64,000 nt of DNA, taken from NCBI GenBank assembly GCA_043747835.1, contig JAYTOK010000113.1:1-64000 (forward strand), in the 5' to 3' direction. Each line of letters starts with the position of its first letter. Positions within the stretch are counted from its first letter, which is position 1. Source of the DNA: CADEED01 sp043747835. Its GTDB lineage: Bacteria; Pseudomonadota; Gammaproteobacteria; Steroidobacterales; Steroidobacteraceae. Shown here piece by piece: positions 35,301 through 42,825 of this stretch. The notes beneath the pieces are model-generated. The model was not told the DNA's origin, did not search any database, and saw only the letters and a list, made by a program, of their open reading frames with translations. Made by a program: the position numbers and the translations under genes.

Positions 35301-37190
35301 GACTCGCATGATTTCTCCGTCGGGAAGCTCGATGCGCTCGGCGCGGCCGCGCACATCGTGCCGCAGTGTGATGACGGCGCCGGCGCGCGTGCGCGATGAC
35401 AGCAGCCCGCGCGAATCGAAGCCGTACTCGATCGGCACTCCGTCCGCGGGCGTTTCGCTCCCGAGGCGGCCGGTCACCGGCTCGAACTTCCACGTGTGCT
35501 GCAACCCGTGCGGGTGCCTCACGCGCACCAGCTCGATGCCGCGATCGTCCCAGTCGAAACGGACGACGTCGGCGTCGCCGGGAAGCGGCCCGTCGACCTC
35601 GGCGAGCACGATGCGCGCACCCTTGCGTTCATGCCGAAGCGTCGTCGCGCGACGGATCGGCGCGGCGTCCACGCGCGCATGGCCGGCGCTGGCCGCGAGC
35701 GGCGGAGCGAAACCGTTCTCCTCCGCGCGCACGAGGCGCCCGTTCGAGTCGTACTCGAACGTCGTGCGATGCACGCGGCCCGGCAACACGCTCGCGCGCT
35801 CCACCGCGGATGGCTGCGCGTAGGGATCTTCGTTCGCGTATTCGAGACTCTCGATCAGGCGGGGCGCAGCGCCGCCGATCTTCATGACCCGGGCGACCAG
35901 GCGGCCCTGCGCGTCGTAGCGCGTCGTCTCGATGCGCGCGCCACGCGTCGTCGGCGATTCGACCGCGATGATCTGCCCGCGTCCGTCGAAGCTGTAGCGC
36001 CGGTCGCCAGGCGGACACACCGCGCAGCCCGGTCCGCGCGACTCGACGATCTGCCGCTGGCCGGTGGCCGCGAGCAGCTTCCAGCGGTAGTGGGTCGACG
36101 CGCCCTGGCTGTTGGTGACGCGCGTCTCGCCCGAGAATGCCTGCGGCGACGTCGTGCCGAAGTCGAGCCGCACCGTCTCGCCATCGCCCGCGGAGTAGTT
36201 GGCACGGCCCTGCGAGTCGTAGGCGTACTCGCCGACGCTCTGGTCGCCGGAGAAAATGCGCGTGAGGCGCGCGGCGCCGGCGGCATCCTTGTATTCGTAA
36301 CGGCGCAGGCGGCCGTCAGGATGACGCACCGCCGTCAGGAGGCCGCGCGAGTCGTAACCGAACGCGACGGCGCCGCCTTCCGGCACGGAGATCGACTTGA
36401 GGCGCCCGCGAAATCCTTCGACGTCCTGGCGTTTCCCGCCGTACGAGCCGAGCAACGCGGTCGTGTCGTCCCAATACGTGAACGCGAGCGAACGCCCGGC
36501 GTCGTCGCGCAGCGAAACGAGCCGACCAGCCCGGTCGTGCTCGAGATCGAGCCGTGCCCCGTTGCGCTCGGCGAGCTGACGCAGCCGACCGCTGCCGTCG
36601 AACGCGAGCCGGCGGCCGTCCGGCCAGCGCCAGCTCCAGGGTTGCGCAGCGGCGGGATCAGAGCCGTCGCGCGCCGTCGCGCGCTTGCCGACGATCCGGC
36701 GGAGGCGTTCGAGCGCCGCCACGTCTTCCTCGATGATGCCGAGGCTCGTCGAATTTGTCCGGTAGCTAGTCACCGTGCCGACGCGGGCATGCTCGCGGAA
36801 CTCCAGCACGCGGCCGTCGGCCTGTTGAATGCGGATCAGCGCCGCCTTGCCGCGCTGTTCGCGCGACAGCACGGTTTCGAACTCATGCGTCCAGCCGGGT
36901 CCCAGCGCCGCGCCGCCCTTCGCCGCGCTGTTGTAGTGCCGCGAGAAGCCGATCGCCAGATCTCCCGGATACGCGAGATCGGTTTCGGACTGGTACTTGT
37001 TGCCCGTCGTGACGTCGATGGGATTGCCGACCGCCGTCGAGGTGACCGACGTCGATCGACTCGCGCTGGTTCCACGGCAACCCGGATTTCCCCCGGTCAC
37101 CGGGCAGCTCTGACTCCAGACCGGCGCGGCCACGACGCCGAGCGCAAGAACACATCCAGCCCGCAACCAGACGCGTGCGCGGGTTTTCAT
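32322..37190 (-). CDS. RHS polymorphic toxin 3 with Tle1-type (DUF2235) phospholipase C-terminus
   Basis: 1622 residues from ATG 37190. Signal peptide MKTRARVWLRAGCVLALG...PVWS, N-terminal module (VGNPIDVTTGNKYQSETDL, RHYNSAAKG, GPGWTHEFETVL), RHS repeats with GPGCAVC, core end YLEPDPLG...NADPMG at about residue 1230. The last 380 or so residues are DUF2235: LFPFDGTANHLNDRTN, nucleophile elbow DTVGFSRGAATARE (Ser near 1357), and GFVGAHSDIGGGYN (catalytic Asp near 1469). Tle1 enzymes attack membrane phospholipids of target cells. The start overlaps the stop of the preceding TadE-like gene (ATGA), tying the toxin to the pilus operon. In-frame sequence upstream of 37190 is antisense-like noise. 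Confidence 0.92.
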   Translation of the reverse strand: MKTRARVWLRAGCVLALGVVAAPVWSQSCPVTGGNPGCRGTSASRSTSVTSTAVGNPIDVTTGNKYQSETDLAYPGDLAIGFSRHYNSAAKGGAALGPGWTHEFETVLSREQRGKAALIRIQQADGRVLEFREHARVGTVTSYRTNSTSLGIIEEDVAALERLRRIVGKRATARDGSDPAAAQPWSWRWPDGRRLAFDGSGRLRQLAERNGARLDLEHDRAGRLVSLRDDAGRSLAFTYWDDTTALLGSYGGKRQDVEGFRGRLKSISVPEGGAVAFGYDSRGLLTAVRHPDGRLRRYEYKDAAGAARLTRIFSGDQSVGEYAYDSQGRANYSAGDGETVRLDFGTTSPQAFSGETRVTNSQGASTHYRWKLLAATGQRQIVESRGPGCAVCPPGDRRYSFDGRGQIIAVESPTTRGARIETTRYDAQGRLVARVMKIGGAAPRLIESLEYANEDPYAQPSAVERASVLPGRVHRTTFEYDSNGRLVRAEENGFAPPLAASAGHARVDAAPIRRATTLRHERKGARIVLAEVDGPLPGDADVVRFDWDDRGIELVRVRHPHGLQHTWKFEPVTGRLGSETPADGVPIEYGFDSRGLLSSRTRAGAVITLRHDVRGRAERIELPDGEIMRVAYGGPGASIAMISNRGVARWLRPPTSQKAVDGSADSPPAIEAQRRDEFESGRGWGRTDLSVDDFGRMLAVSTSATGEERYVYDAADRVIERRFADGTVWVYQRDALGRVVLHRSTDGGSRRETRLSYVGATLASLDEANESVRNARDAQGRIAARTVMRKLAGGGNLRYTERFGYDSSDRLIEHRLPEGGRLEYTWGVGDTLTSITYWNELGSATKLLVGDSKRGFSFGNGVTYTGTLGKDGRLEGFEYRAPPLTTTANRGSWSWFPEARAGDASRVLFSAQLEFDGRGKLLSRTENGERTALAYDDFGRLLIAAGKTEGRNQFFAYNRGGDLLARDVDGATRKFDAGAIEREAGGLPTRVPSMMGTRELRYSPDRRLAEVRAGDRLVARYTHNAFGERIAKTVFGAGGESATMSFFYLNNRLVGESSLDEPQRIARRYVYAHDVPVAVLDYDEPRTLDRQPAADEGEPGVFGWMGARLRGAWTSTFGDETRVNYLHANEIGTPIGATDAAARIVWSPEYLAYGAIRGQRRGLEHGGRQFTLNLRLPGQYYDVETGWHDNYLRTYDPARGQYLEPDPLGPLPNLRGGRELTQPFAYVNHDPILNADPMGLVLFPFDGTANHLNDRTNVFHFADHYASFNDYDRAAGINGRTYYVNGVGTEGGFGDNFVTGGAFSRALRERVNRGLDFLDQYLDGYVGWEESRRRQAGLPPLLGAAPLVIDIDTVGFSRGAATAREWVNRVLDRVEEGYYDRRFGGCVTLNLRMMALFESVLARNTDTWFGNPFRMVIPEEVDYVAHAVAMNEHRGEFPVELINPSQASLGGSGDFRSNRVERGFVGAHSDIGGGYNGDASSGEGYDGGDLSDVALNWMFQQAAAAGVTMRALPPDLREVTSPIVHDPRRSYIWSTFDDRNDTRHARFRGTGDRQNTSMAWTRMPELELRFGMTTAAAERFYDRRSLTWGGNDTRIGDVRMCEYLRWITSQYGNFMPLPAACP

Positions 37191-38395
37191 GGCGAGGCGA
37201 CTTGCGCGGTGGTGCCCCCGCCGATCCGCGGAAAGATCGGCGTCCGCGGCGGCACCGGCGACTGACACGGATTCCGGGCGGAACATTCTTCCGGCGGGAT
37301 CAGCACCGGGGGCGCGGTGCACACGCCGCCGCCCGGCGGCGACGGCGCGCCTAACCACTCGGTGTCGGAGCCGAAATGCAGCGCGCCGTTGCCGGTCTGG
37401 TTCATCTGGTCCTGCGCCTGCGTGACGCCGTTCGGATTCAACTGTGCGACCGGGATCGGCGCGAATGTCGCCGCGTCGAGCATGTTGCCGTTGCCGGACT
37501 GCTGCCCACCCGTGTTCGCATCGCGACCGCGATTCACGCGCGCGAACCAGCCACCATTGCCGGCGAAACGCGCGGGCGACTGCATGCGCACCGTCACGGA
37601 AAGATTCACGGGAATGCGCGGCGCCGCCCGGCCCCGCTCGTCGACCGCGTTGTAGTACACGCAGTTCGCCGGTTGCGGAGCGAGCGGTGCTTCGCCGAGG
37701 TTCAACGCGCCCAGGCGCTGCGCCTCGTTCGCGCGGCAACCCGCCGACATCGACAACACTCCCGCGACGATCCGGTTCACCAACGGGACGGAGAGCTTCA
37801 CGCCGTAGGTCAGGTTGAGTTTCAGCAGGTTCGCGTCCGCGAGCGTCTGCTGCGAGGTCGCGCCGATCGGCTCGCCGCCGCCGGGGCACGCGCTCGATGC
37901 GCGAGTGCCCGACGCTCCGCCGTTCGGTGGCTGCGAACAGCGCAGCACCGCGAGGCTCGCGTTCGGGATCTCTTGAATCCGGTTGCCCTGCTCGTCGAAC
38001 GCATTCACCGCCCAGTCCGAAAACGTTTGTTGCGTCGGGGAGAGCTGGCGCACGCGAATCCAGCCCGCCGCGCTGCCGAGCGCGAACTCCCGCTCGACGC
38101 GCGCACGCGTCTGCAGAACTTCGGAGTCCGAGCGCCCGCCGCCCATGAACGGCACGAGGCCTTCGCGGATGCCGCGGCCGATCGCGCCGACGTCGCCGTT
38201 GTTCACGGCGCCGATGCGCGCGCCTTCCTGCAATGCGAAGTTCAACGAACTCTTGGCGTGAAACACCATGCCGGTCTGCACGAGGCCGAGACCCAACAGG
38301 AGCAGGAGCGGCGCGACGATCAGGAACTCGACGATGCCGGCACCGCGCGAGCGGCGCGACCGGAATACCCGGGTCGTGGGGTTGTGGTGTTTCAT
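37187..38395 (-). CDS. TadE-like pseudopilin with long periplasmic domain
   Basis: 402 residues from ATG 38395, which has AAAGGGAG seven bases upstream (an ATG at 38413 overlapping the previous stop is the alternative). N-terminal RGAGIVEFLIVAPLLLLLGL is a class III pseudopilin leader: cleavage after Gly, Glu at +5, then a membrane helix. The rest is a large Cys-containing periplasmic domain ending in a Pro-rich tail. TadE/TadF/TadG proteins are minor pilins or assembly factors of Flp pili. It is the last pilus gene before the RHS genes and is coupled to RHS 3. Confidence 0.8.
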   Translation of the reverse strand: MKHHNPTTRVFRSRRSRGAGIVEFLIVAPLLLLLGLGLVQTGMVFHAKSSLNFALQEGARIGAVNNGDVGAIGRGIREGLVPFMGGGRSDSEVLQTRARVEREFALGSAAGWIRVRQLSPTQQTFSDWAVNAFDEQGNRIQEIPNASLAVLRCSQPPNGGASGTRASSACPGGGEPIGATSQQTLADANLLKLNLTYGVKLSVPLVNRIVAGVLSMSAGCRANEAQRLGALNLGEAPLAPQPANCVYYNAVDERGRAAPRIPVNLSVTVRMQSPARFAGNGGWFARVNRGRDANTGGQQSGNGNMLDAATFAPIPVAQLNPNGVTQAQDQMNQTGNGALHFGSDTEWLGAPSPPGGGVCTAPPVLIPPEECSARNPCQSPVPPRTPIFPRIGGGTTAQVASP

Positions 38396-38409
38396 GGCCA
38401 GGCTCCCTT

Positions 38410-38955
38410 TCATTTGTTGTTCACTGGCTTTGTGTCCAGCACATAGCCGCGGGCGCGACCGCCATCGCGTCGCGCGGGTTTGGTTCGCGCCGCCAGCAAG
38501 CCCGCGCCACGCGCGGAATCGAGCGAACGCCGCAGCGCCTCGCGGTTGTCGGCGACGTCCGCCAACAACGGCGCGTTGCCGCTCGCGGCGAGATCCCGGT
38601 CGGCTTCCTGCAGCAGCAATTCCGCGCGCTTGAGCCGCGTCGTCGCGAGCAATGCGCCGTCGCCGTCACGCACCGAGGCGAGCGCGCTGTCGTAGGCGAG
38701 CAGCGCCGCCGCGAAATCCCCGCGTCGCTGCTCGATCTCGCCGAGCCGCAGCCACAGCGTGGGATCGTCGGGAAAACGCGTCACCAGCTCCGCGGTGAGA
38801 CCGCGCGCGAGAATGACATCACCCGCCTGCCAGGCTTCCTCGGCCGCGCGCCACGCGGCGGCCGGTGCGGACGGCGATGCGGCCAGCGCAACCTGCGGCA
38901 GCGCCGCCAGAGCATGAACAATCGCCATCGCCACGAGCAGCATTCGCAGTTTCAT
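38410..38955 (-). CDS. Secreted tetratricopeptide-repeat protein (TadD-like)
   Basis: 181 residues. Signal peptide (MLLVAMAIVHALAALPQVALA-AS) then TPR-like helices: AWRAAEEAWQAGDVILARGL, DDPTLWLRLGEIEQRRGDFA, ALLAYDSALAS. TadD of Tad systems is a TPR lipoprotein needed for pilus assembly; this one is shorter and has no lipobox, so the equivalence is uncertain. Overlaps the DUF192 gene by ATGA. Confidence 0.68.
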   Translation of the reverse strand: MKLRMLLVAMAIVHALAALPQVALAASPSAPAAAWRAAEEAWQAGDVILARGLTAELVTRFPDDPTLWLRLGEIEQRRGDFAAALLAYDSALASVRDGDGALLATTRLKRAELLLQEADRDLAASGNAPLLADVADNREALRRSLDSARGAGLLAARTKPARRDGGRARGYVLDTKPVNNK

Positions 38956-39317
38956 GCGGCCTCCAGCGTCACGCGAACGCCGGGCGCGAGACCCAACCGC
39001 GCAGCCGAACGCGCCGGCAATTCGAGCACGCTGCGGGCGCGGCGTGCCGCCGAGAAACGTCGCGGCGCGAGCGCGCTACGAATGCCGATCACGCGATCCG
39101 ATTTGTCGAGGTAGACGACATCGATCGCATAGGACATGCCGAGCGTGTGCACGGAGTTGCAGGGCGTGAGCCAGAGCGCCTCGTCGGCGGCGAGCGCGCG
39201 CCGACCCAGCAGTCCGAACAGGCGCGCGGTCACCGACGACGCCTTGAACGCGCTCACGCGCGCGTCGCGACCGTCGACGTGCAGTCGCAGGCTCGGTAGA
39301 TGGGGATAGCGCCACAT
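38952..39317 (-). CDS. DUF192 family protein
   Basis: 121 residues. Family pattern seen: SVTARLFGLLGRRALAADEA, LWLTPCNSVHTLGMSYAIDVVYLDK, and the C-terminal ARSVLELPARSAARLGLAPG. DUF192 is a small beta-barrel domain of unknown biochemical role. No signal peptide is visible, so this copy is probably cytoplasmic. It sits inside the Tad operon between tadC and the TPR gene with a four-base overlap, suggesting a pilus-related job. Confidence 0.85.
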   Translation of the reverse strand: MWRYPHLPSLRLHVDGRDARVSAFKASSVTARLFGLLGRRALAADEALWLTPCNSVHTLGMSYAIDVVYLDKSDRVIGIRSALAPRRFSAARRARSVLELPARSAARLGLAPGVRVTLEAA

Positions 39318-39330
39318 GGTTCGCTCCCGC

Positions 39331-40206
39331 TCAGCGGAAGAATCCTTCCTCGAGAAACTTCACGGCGATCGGAAACGCGATGACCGCGAAGGTGCACGGG
39401 AAGATGAACGCGATGAGCGGGAACAGCATCTTCACGGGCGCTTCCATCGCGAGCTTCTCGGCGCGCAGGAAGCGCTCGCTGCGACGCTGCTCCGCCTGCG
39501 CGCGCAGGATCGGACCGAGCGCCGCGCCCTGCCGGTCCGCGGTGACGAGCGCGGAGACGAGATTCGAGATCGCCGGCATCTGCAATCGGTCCGACAGGGA
39601 ACGGAACGCCTCGAGGCGCGGGCGACCCGTGCGGATGTCGCGCATCACGCGCTGCAGCTCGACCTTGAACGGATTCGCGGGCGCCTTCGCGATCGCCTGC
39701 GAGACCGCGCTGGTCAGATTGAGGCCAGACTCCACGCACAGCGTGATGACGTCCAGATAGAACGGCAGCGCCTTCAAGATCGACAACTGCCGCTTCAGCC
39801 GTTCGTCGCGCAGCCACATGTCGGGGAACAGGAAACCCAGGAACCCGAGGATCGACGCCCAGAGCACCGAGCTCGTGTCGTTCGCCGCGAGCAGCAGCGT
39901 GAGCACGCCCGCGCACGCCAGTGCGCTCACGATCTTCCCGGCGTAGAACTGCTCGGGCGACAGCGCGTAGTCGAGACCGGCGTGTCGCAGCGAGAGCTGC
40001 ACCTTGTGTCGATACGACACCGACAACAGCCCGCCCATCCGGAAACTCACGAGCTGCACCAGCGGCCACGCGATGCGGAATGCCGGCGGTGGAACGTCGA
40101 GGAACTCGCGGTCCTCGGAGGGGACTTCGACGAACGCGCGGCGTACGCCGATGACCATGAGCATCACGCAGGCGCCGATGCAGACGAGACTGATGATTAA
40201 CAACAT
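39331..40206 (-). CDS. tadC: Tad pilus inner-membrane protein TadC
   Basis: 291 residues, type II secretion F (GspF) domain family. Four membrane segments: MLLIISLVCIGACVMLMVIG, ALACAGVLTLLLAANDT with the adjoining WASILGFLGFLFPDMW, and the C-terminal MLFPLIAFIFPCTFAVIAFP. The cytoplasmic core has FYLDVITLCVESGLNLTSAV. TadC pairs with TadB as the platform for the TadA ATPase. It lies 10 bases after tadB. Confidence 0.93.
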   Translation of the reverse strand: MLLIISLVCIGACVMLMVIGVRRAFVEVPSEDREFLDVPPPAFRIAWPLVQLVSFRMGGLLSVSYRHKVQLSLRHAGLDYALSPEQFYAGKIVSALACAGVLTLLLAANDTSSVLWASILGFLGFLFPDMWLRDERLKRQLSILKALPFYLDVITLCVESGLNLTSAVSQAIAKAPANPFKVELQRVMRDIRTGRPRLEAFRSLSDRLQMPAISNLVSALVTADRQGAALGPILRAQAEQRRSERFLRAEKLAMEAPVKMLFPLIAFIFPCTFAVIAFPIAVKFLEEGFFR

Positions 40207-40216
40207 GCATCCGCTC

Positions 40217-41077
40217 CTAGATGTCGATCGTCACGATCTTCTTGATCAGGAGGCCGCCGACGATTTCCATGACGACGATGAAGCCGACCACGGCGAGGCC
40301 GTACCACGTGGTGAACAGCTTCGACATCGCGGCTGGTTCCATCTTGATGAGCACGAGCATCAGGCCGAACGGCAGCAGTCCGACGATGACGCCCTGCAAC
40401 TTTCCCTGCGCCGTGAGCGCGCGGATCTTGCCTTCGATCGTGAGTTTCTGGCGCAGCGTGTCGGCCAGACGCTCCAGCGTCTCGGCGAGGTTGCCACCGG
40501 TTTCGCGCGACACGCGCAGCGCCGATCCGAACAGCGCCATGTCCTCGAGCGGGATGCGCACCTCGAGATTGTCGAGCGCCTGGTCGAAAGAGACGCCGAG
40601 CCGCTGCTCGCGCATGAACAGCTCGAACTCCTGCGAAATCGGCGGCCGGATCTCGGTGGCCATCTGCGCGATCGCGGTCGGGACGCTCGCGCCCGCGCGC
40701 AGCGCGCCCGCCATGAGCATGGCCGTGTCGGGCAACTGCTTGCGCAGTCCCTCGTTCCGCCGCCACAGGAAGACTTTCATCATGATGCGCGGCGTGAGCG
40801 CCGCGAGCCCGCACATGATGGCCGCGAAGATCCACGAGCCCGTGAGCAGCAGCGCGAACAATCCGGCCGCGACGCAGACGAGCACGTTGAGCGCGAGCAA
40901 CTGTCCCGTGTCGATGAACAGGAACATGCGCTCCAGGTTCATCTTCGTGTTCTCGGCGAATGCTTCGCGATAGCGAGTGACTCCGGTGGAGACCGCGCGC
41001 ACGGCGAGCCAGAAGATCATGGCGGCACAGAGGAACGCCGCGACGAGCAACAACGCGATCAGGTTGTGTTTATCCAT
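40217..41077 (-). CDS. tadB: Tad pilus inner-membrane protein TadB
   Basis: 286 residues from ATG 41077, overlapping the tadA stop by eight bases (ATGGATAA). GspF-domain protein: N-terminal helices LIALLLVAAFLCAAMIFWLA and LLALNVLVCVAAGLFALLL, core LPDTAMLMAGALRAGASVPT and ALRVSRETGGNLAETLERLA, and a final helix VVGFIVVMEIVGGLLI. Forms the assembly platform with TadC. Confidence 0.93.
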   Translation of the reverse strand: MDKHNLIALLLVAAFLCAAMIFWLAVRAVSTGVTRYREAFAENTKMNLERMFLFIDTGQLLALNVLVCVAAGLFALLLTGSWIFAAIMCGLAALTPRIMMKVFLWRRNEGLRKQLPDTAMLMAGALRAGASVPTAIAQMATEIRPPISQEFELFMREQRLGVSFDQALDNLEVRIPLEDMALFGSALRVSRETGGNLAETLERLADTLRQKLTIEGKIRALTAQGKLQGVIVGLLPFGLMLVLIKMEPAAMSKLFTTWYGLAVVGFIVVMEIVGGLLIKKIVTIDI

Positions 41078-42821
41078 TGGCGTCCGCCGCGTCGAAGACG
41101 CTGAGCTCGAGGGTGATGCCGATGCGCCGCAGGTCCTCGTAGAACGTCGGCACCGCATCGCAACCCGTGAAGTTGCCGATGACTTCGTGGTTCGCGCCGA
41201 ATCCGCGGCGTTCGAACTTGAACAACTCGAGCAGCTGGATCGTGCCGTTTTCCACGCCCGTGACTTCGGCGATGCTCGTGATGCGGCGCGAGCCATCGGA
41301 CAGGCGCGTCTGCTGGACGATCACGTCGACCGCGGAGGCGATCTGCTCGCGCACCGCGTTCATCGGAATGTCCATGCCCGCCATGAGCGTCATGACTTCG
41401 AGACGGCTGATGACGTCGCGCGGACTGTTCGCGTGCGCCGTGGTGAGCGACCCGTCGTGGCCGGTGTTCATCGCCTGCAGCATGTCGAGCGCCTCGCCGC
41501 CGCGGCACTCGCCGACGACGATGCGGTCCGGCCGCATGCGCAAGGAGTTGCGCACGAGATCGCGGATCATGATGACGCCCTTGCCTTCCACGTTCGACGG
41601 ACGCGCCTCCAGCGAGACGAGATGCGGTGCATTGAGCTTGAGTTCGGCGGCATCCTCGATCGTGATGATGCGTTCGCCCTTCGGGATCAGGTTCGAGAGG
41701 ATGTTGAGCAGCGTCGTCTTGCCGGAGCCCGTGCCGCCGGAGATCACGATGTTCTTGCGGCACTCGACGCAGACTTTCAGGAACTCGAACATCGCGGGGC
41801 TAGCGCTGCCGAGTCGGATGTAGTCCTCGACGCCGAACAGCTTCTTGTTGAATTTGCGGATCGTGATCGTGGGTCCACGCAGCGCGAGCGGCGGGATGAT
41901 CGCGTTGACGCGGGAGCCGTCCTTGAGGCGCGCGTCCACCATGGGAGAAGACTCGTCGATGCGCCGGCCGAGGGGAGCCACGATCCGGTCGATGACGGAG
42001 CGAATCGCTTCGTCGCTCGTGAACGCGGCACGGCAGCGTTCGAGCTTGCCGCGGCGCTCGACGAAGATCTCATCGCTGCTGTTGACCATGATCTCGGAGA
42101 CGTCCTCGTCAGCGATGAGCCGTTCGAGCGGCCCTAAGCCTACGACCTCGTCGATGACGTCGGTGATCAGCTCCTCGACGTCGATGCCGGCCGGTAGTTT
42201 GAGCTGGTTCTCGACGATCTCGCGCACCAGGACTTCGGTTTCCGCGCGCAGGTCCTGGTCGGAGAATTGCCGCAGGTCCTTGCGTCGCAGGTCGATCGTG
42301 GCGAGCAGCATGCGATGCAGCTTGCGGCGCCATTCGAATCCCGCGAGGTAACGCTCGATGTCGCGGTCGCTGGCCGATGAATCGGCGAGCGGTGCGGACA
42401 CGGCGACCGGCCGCGAAGCCGGCGCGGCGCGCGGCACCAATTGCAATCCGCCCGCGAGCGTCGCGCGTGCGGACTGCGCGGTCGACGGAGCGTGCACTTC
42501 GTCGTTCGCCACGGGCACACGCGCCTTCGCGAGCGCCACCTGCGCGCGCAGCTGGTAGCCGCCGATCACGACTTCATCCGTTTCGTCGAGCGGGCCGTAT
42601 TCGACCACGCGTTCGCCGTTGACCCACGTGCCCGCGAGACTGCCCTTGTCGACGAGCTTGTAACCGCCGCCGAGCTGATGGATCTCGGCGTGCGTGCGCG
42701 CGACCTTCCATCCGGGCAACACGACGGCGTTGCCGTTGCCGCGCCCGATCGAGATCGGGAAACGGTCGAAGGCCTCTTCGCGAGGCGACTTGCCGTGTTC
42801 GATGATGGTGAGTCTCAGCAT
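41070..42821 (-). CDS. tadA: Tad pilus ATPase TadA (CpaF) with N-terminal FHA domain
   Basis: 583 residues from ATG 42821. Residues 1-95 are an FHA phosphothreonine-binding domain (FPISIGRGNGNAVVLPG, RTHAEIH, GTWVNGERV). After a linker comes the CpaF ATPase: VGLGPLERLIADEDVSEIMV, Walker A SGGTGSGKTTLLN, the ITIEDAAEL block, Walker B RPDRIVVGECRGGEALDMLQ, and the AHANSPRD His box. It powers Flp pilus extension and possibly retraction. The FHA fusion is unlike the classical 400-residue TadA of Aggregatibacter and implies control by a Ser/Thr kinase. Between cpaC (4-base gap) and tadB (overlap). Confidence 0.95.
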   Translation of the reverse strand: MLRLTIIEHGKSPREEAFDRFPISIGRGNGNAVVLPGWKVARTHAEIHQLGGGYKLVDKGSLAGTWVNGERVVEYGPLDETDEVVIGGYQLRAQVALAKARVPVANDEVHAPSTAQSARATLAGGLQLVPRAAPASRPVAVSAPLADSSASDRDIERYLAGFEWRRKLHRMLLATIDLRRKDLRQFSDQDLRAETEVLVREIVENQLKLPAGIDVEELITDVIDEVVGLGPLERLIADEDVSEIMVNSSDEIFVERRGKLERCRAAFTSDEAIRSVIDRIVAPLGRRIDESSPMVDARLKDGSRVNAIIPPLALRGPTITIRKFNKKLFGVEDYIRLGSASPAMFEFLKVCVECRKNIVISGGTGSGKTTLLNILSNLIPKGERIITIEDAAELKLNAPHLVSLEARPSNVEGKGVIMIRDLVRNSLRMRPDRIVVGECRGGEALDMLQAMNTGHDGSLTTAHANSPRDVISRLEVMTLMAGMDIPMNAVREQIASAVDVIVQQTRLSDGSRRITSIAEVTGVENGTIQLLELFKFERRGFGANHEVIGNFTGCDAVPTFYEDLRRIGITLELSVFDAADANG

Positions 42822-42825
42822 GGGT

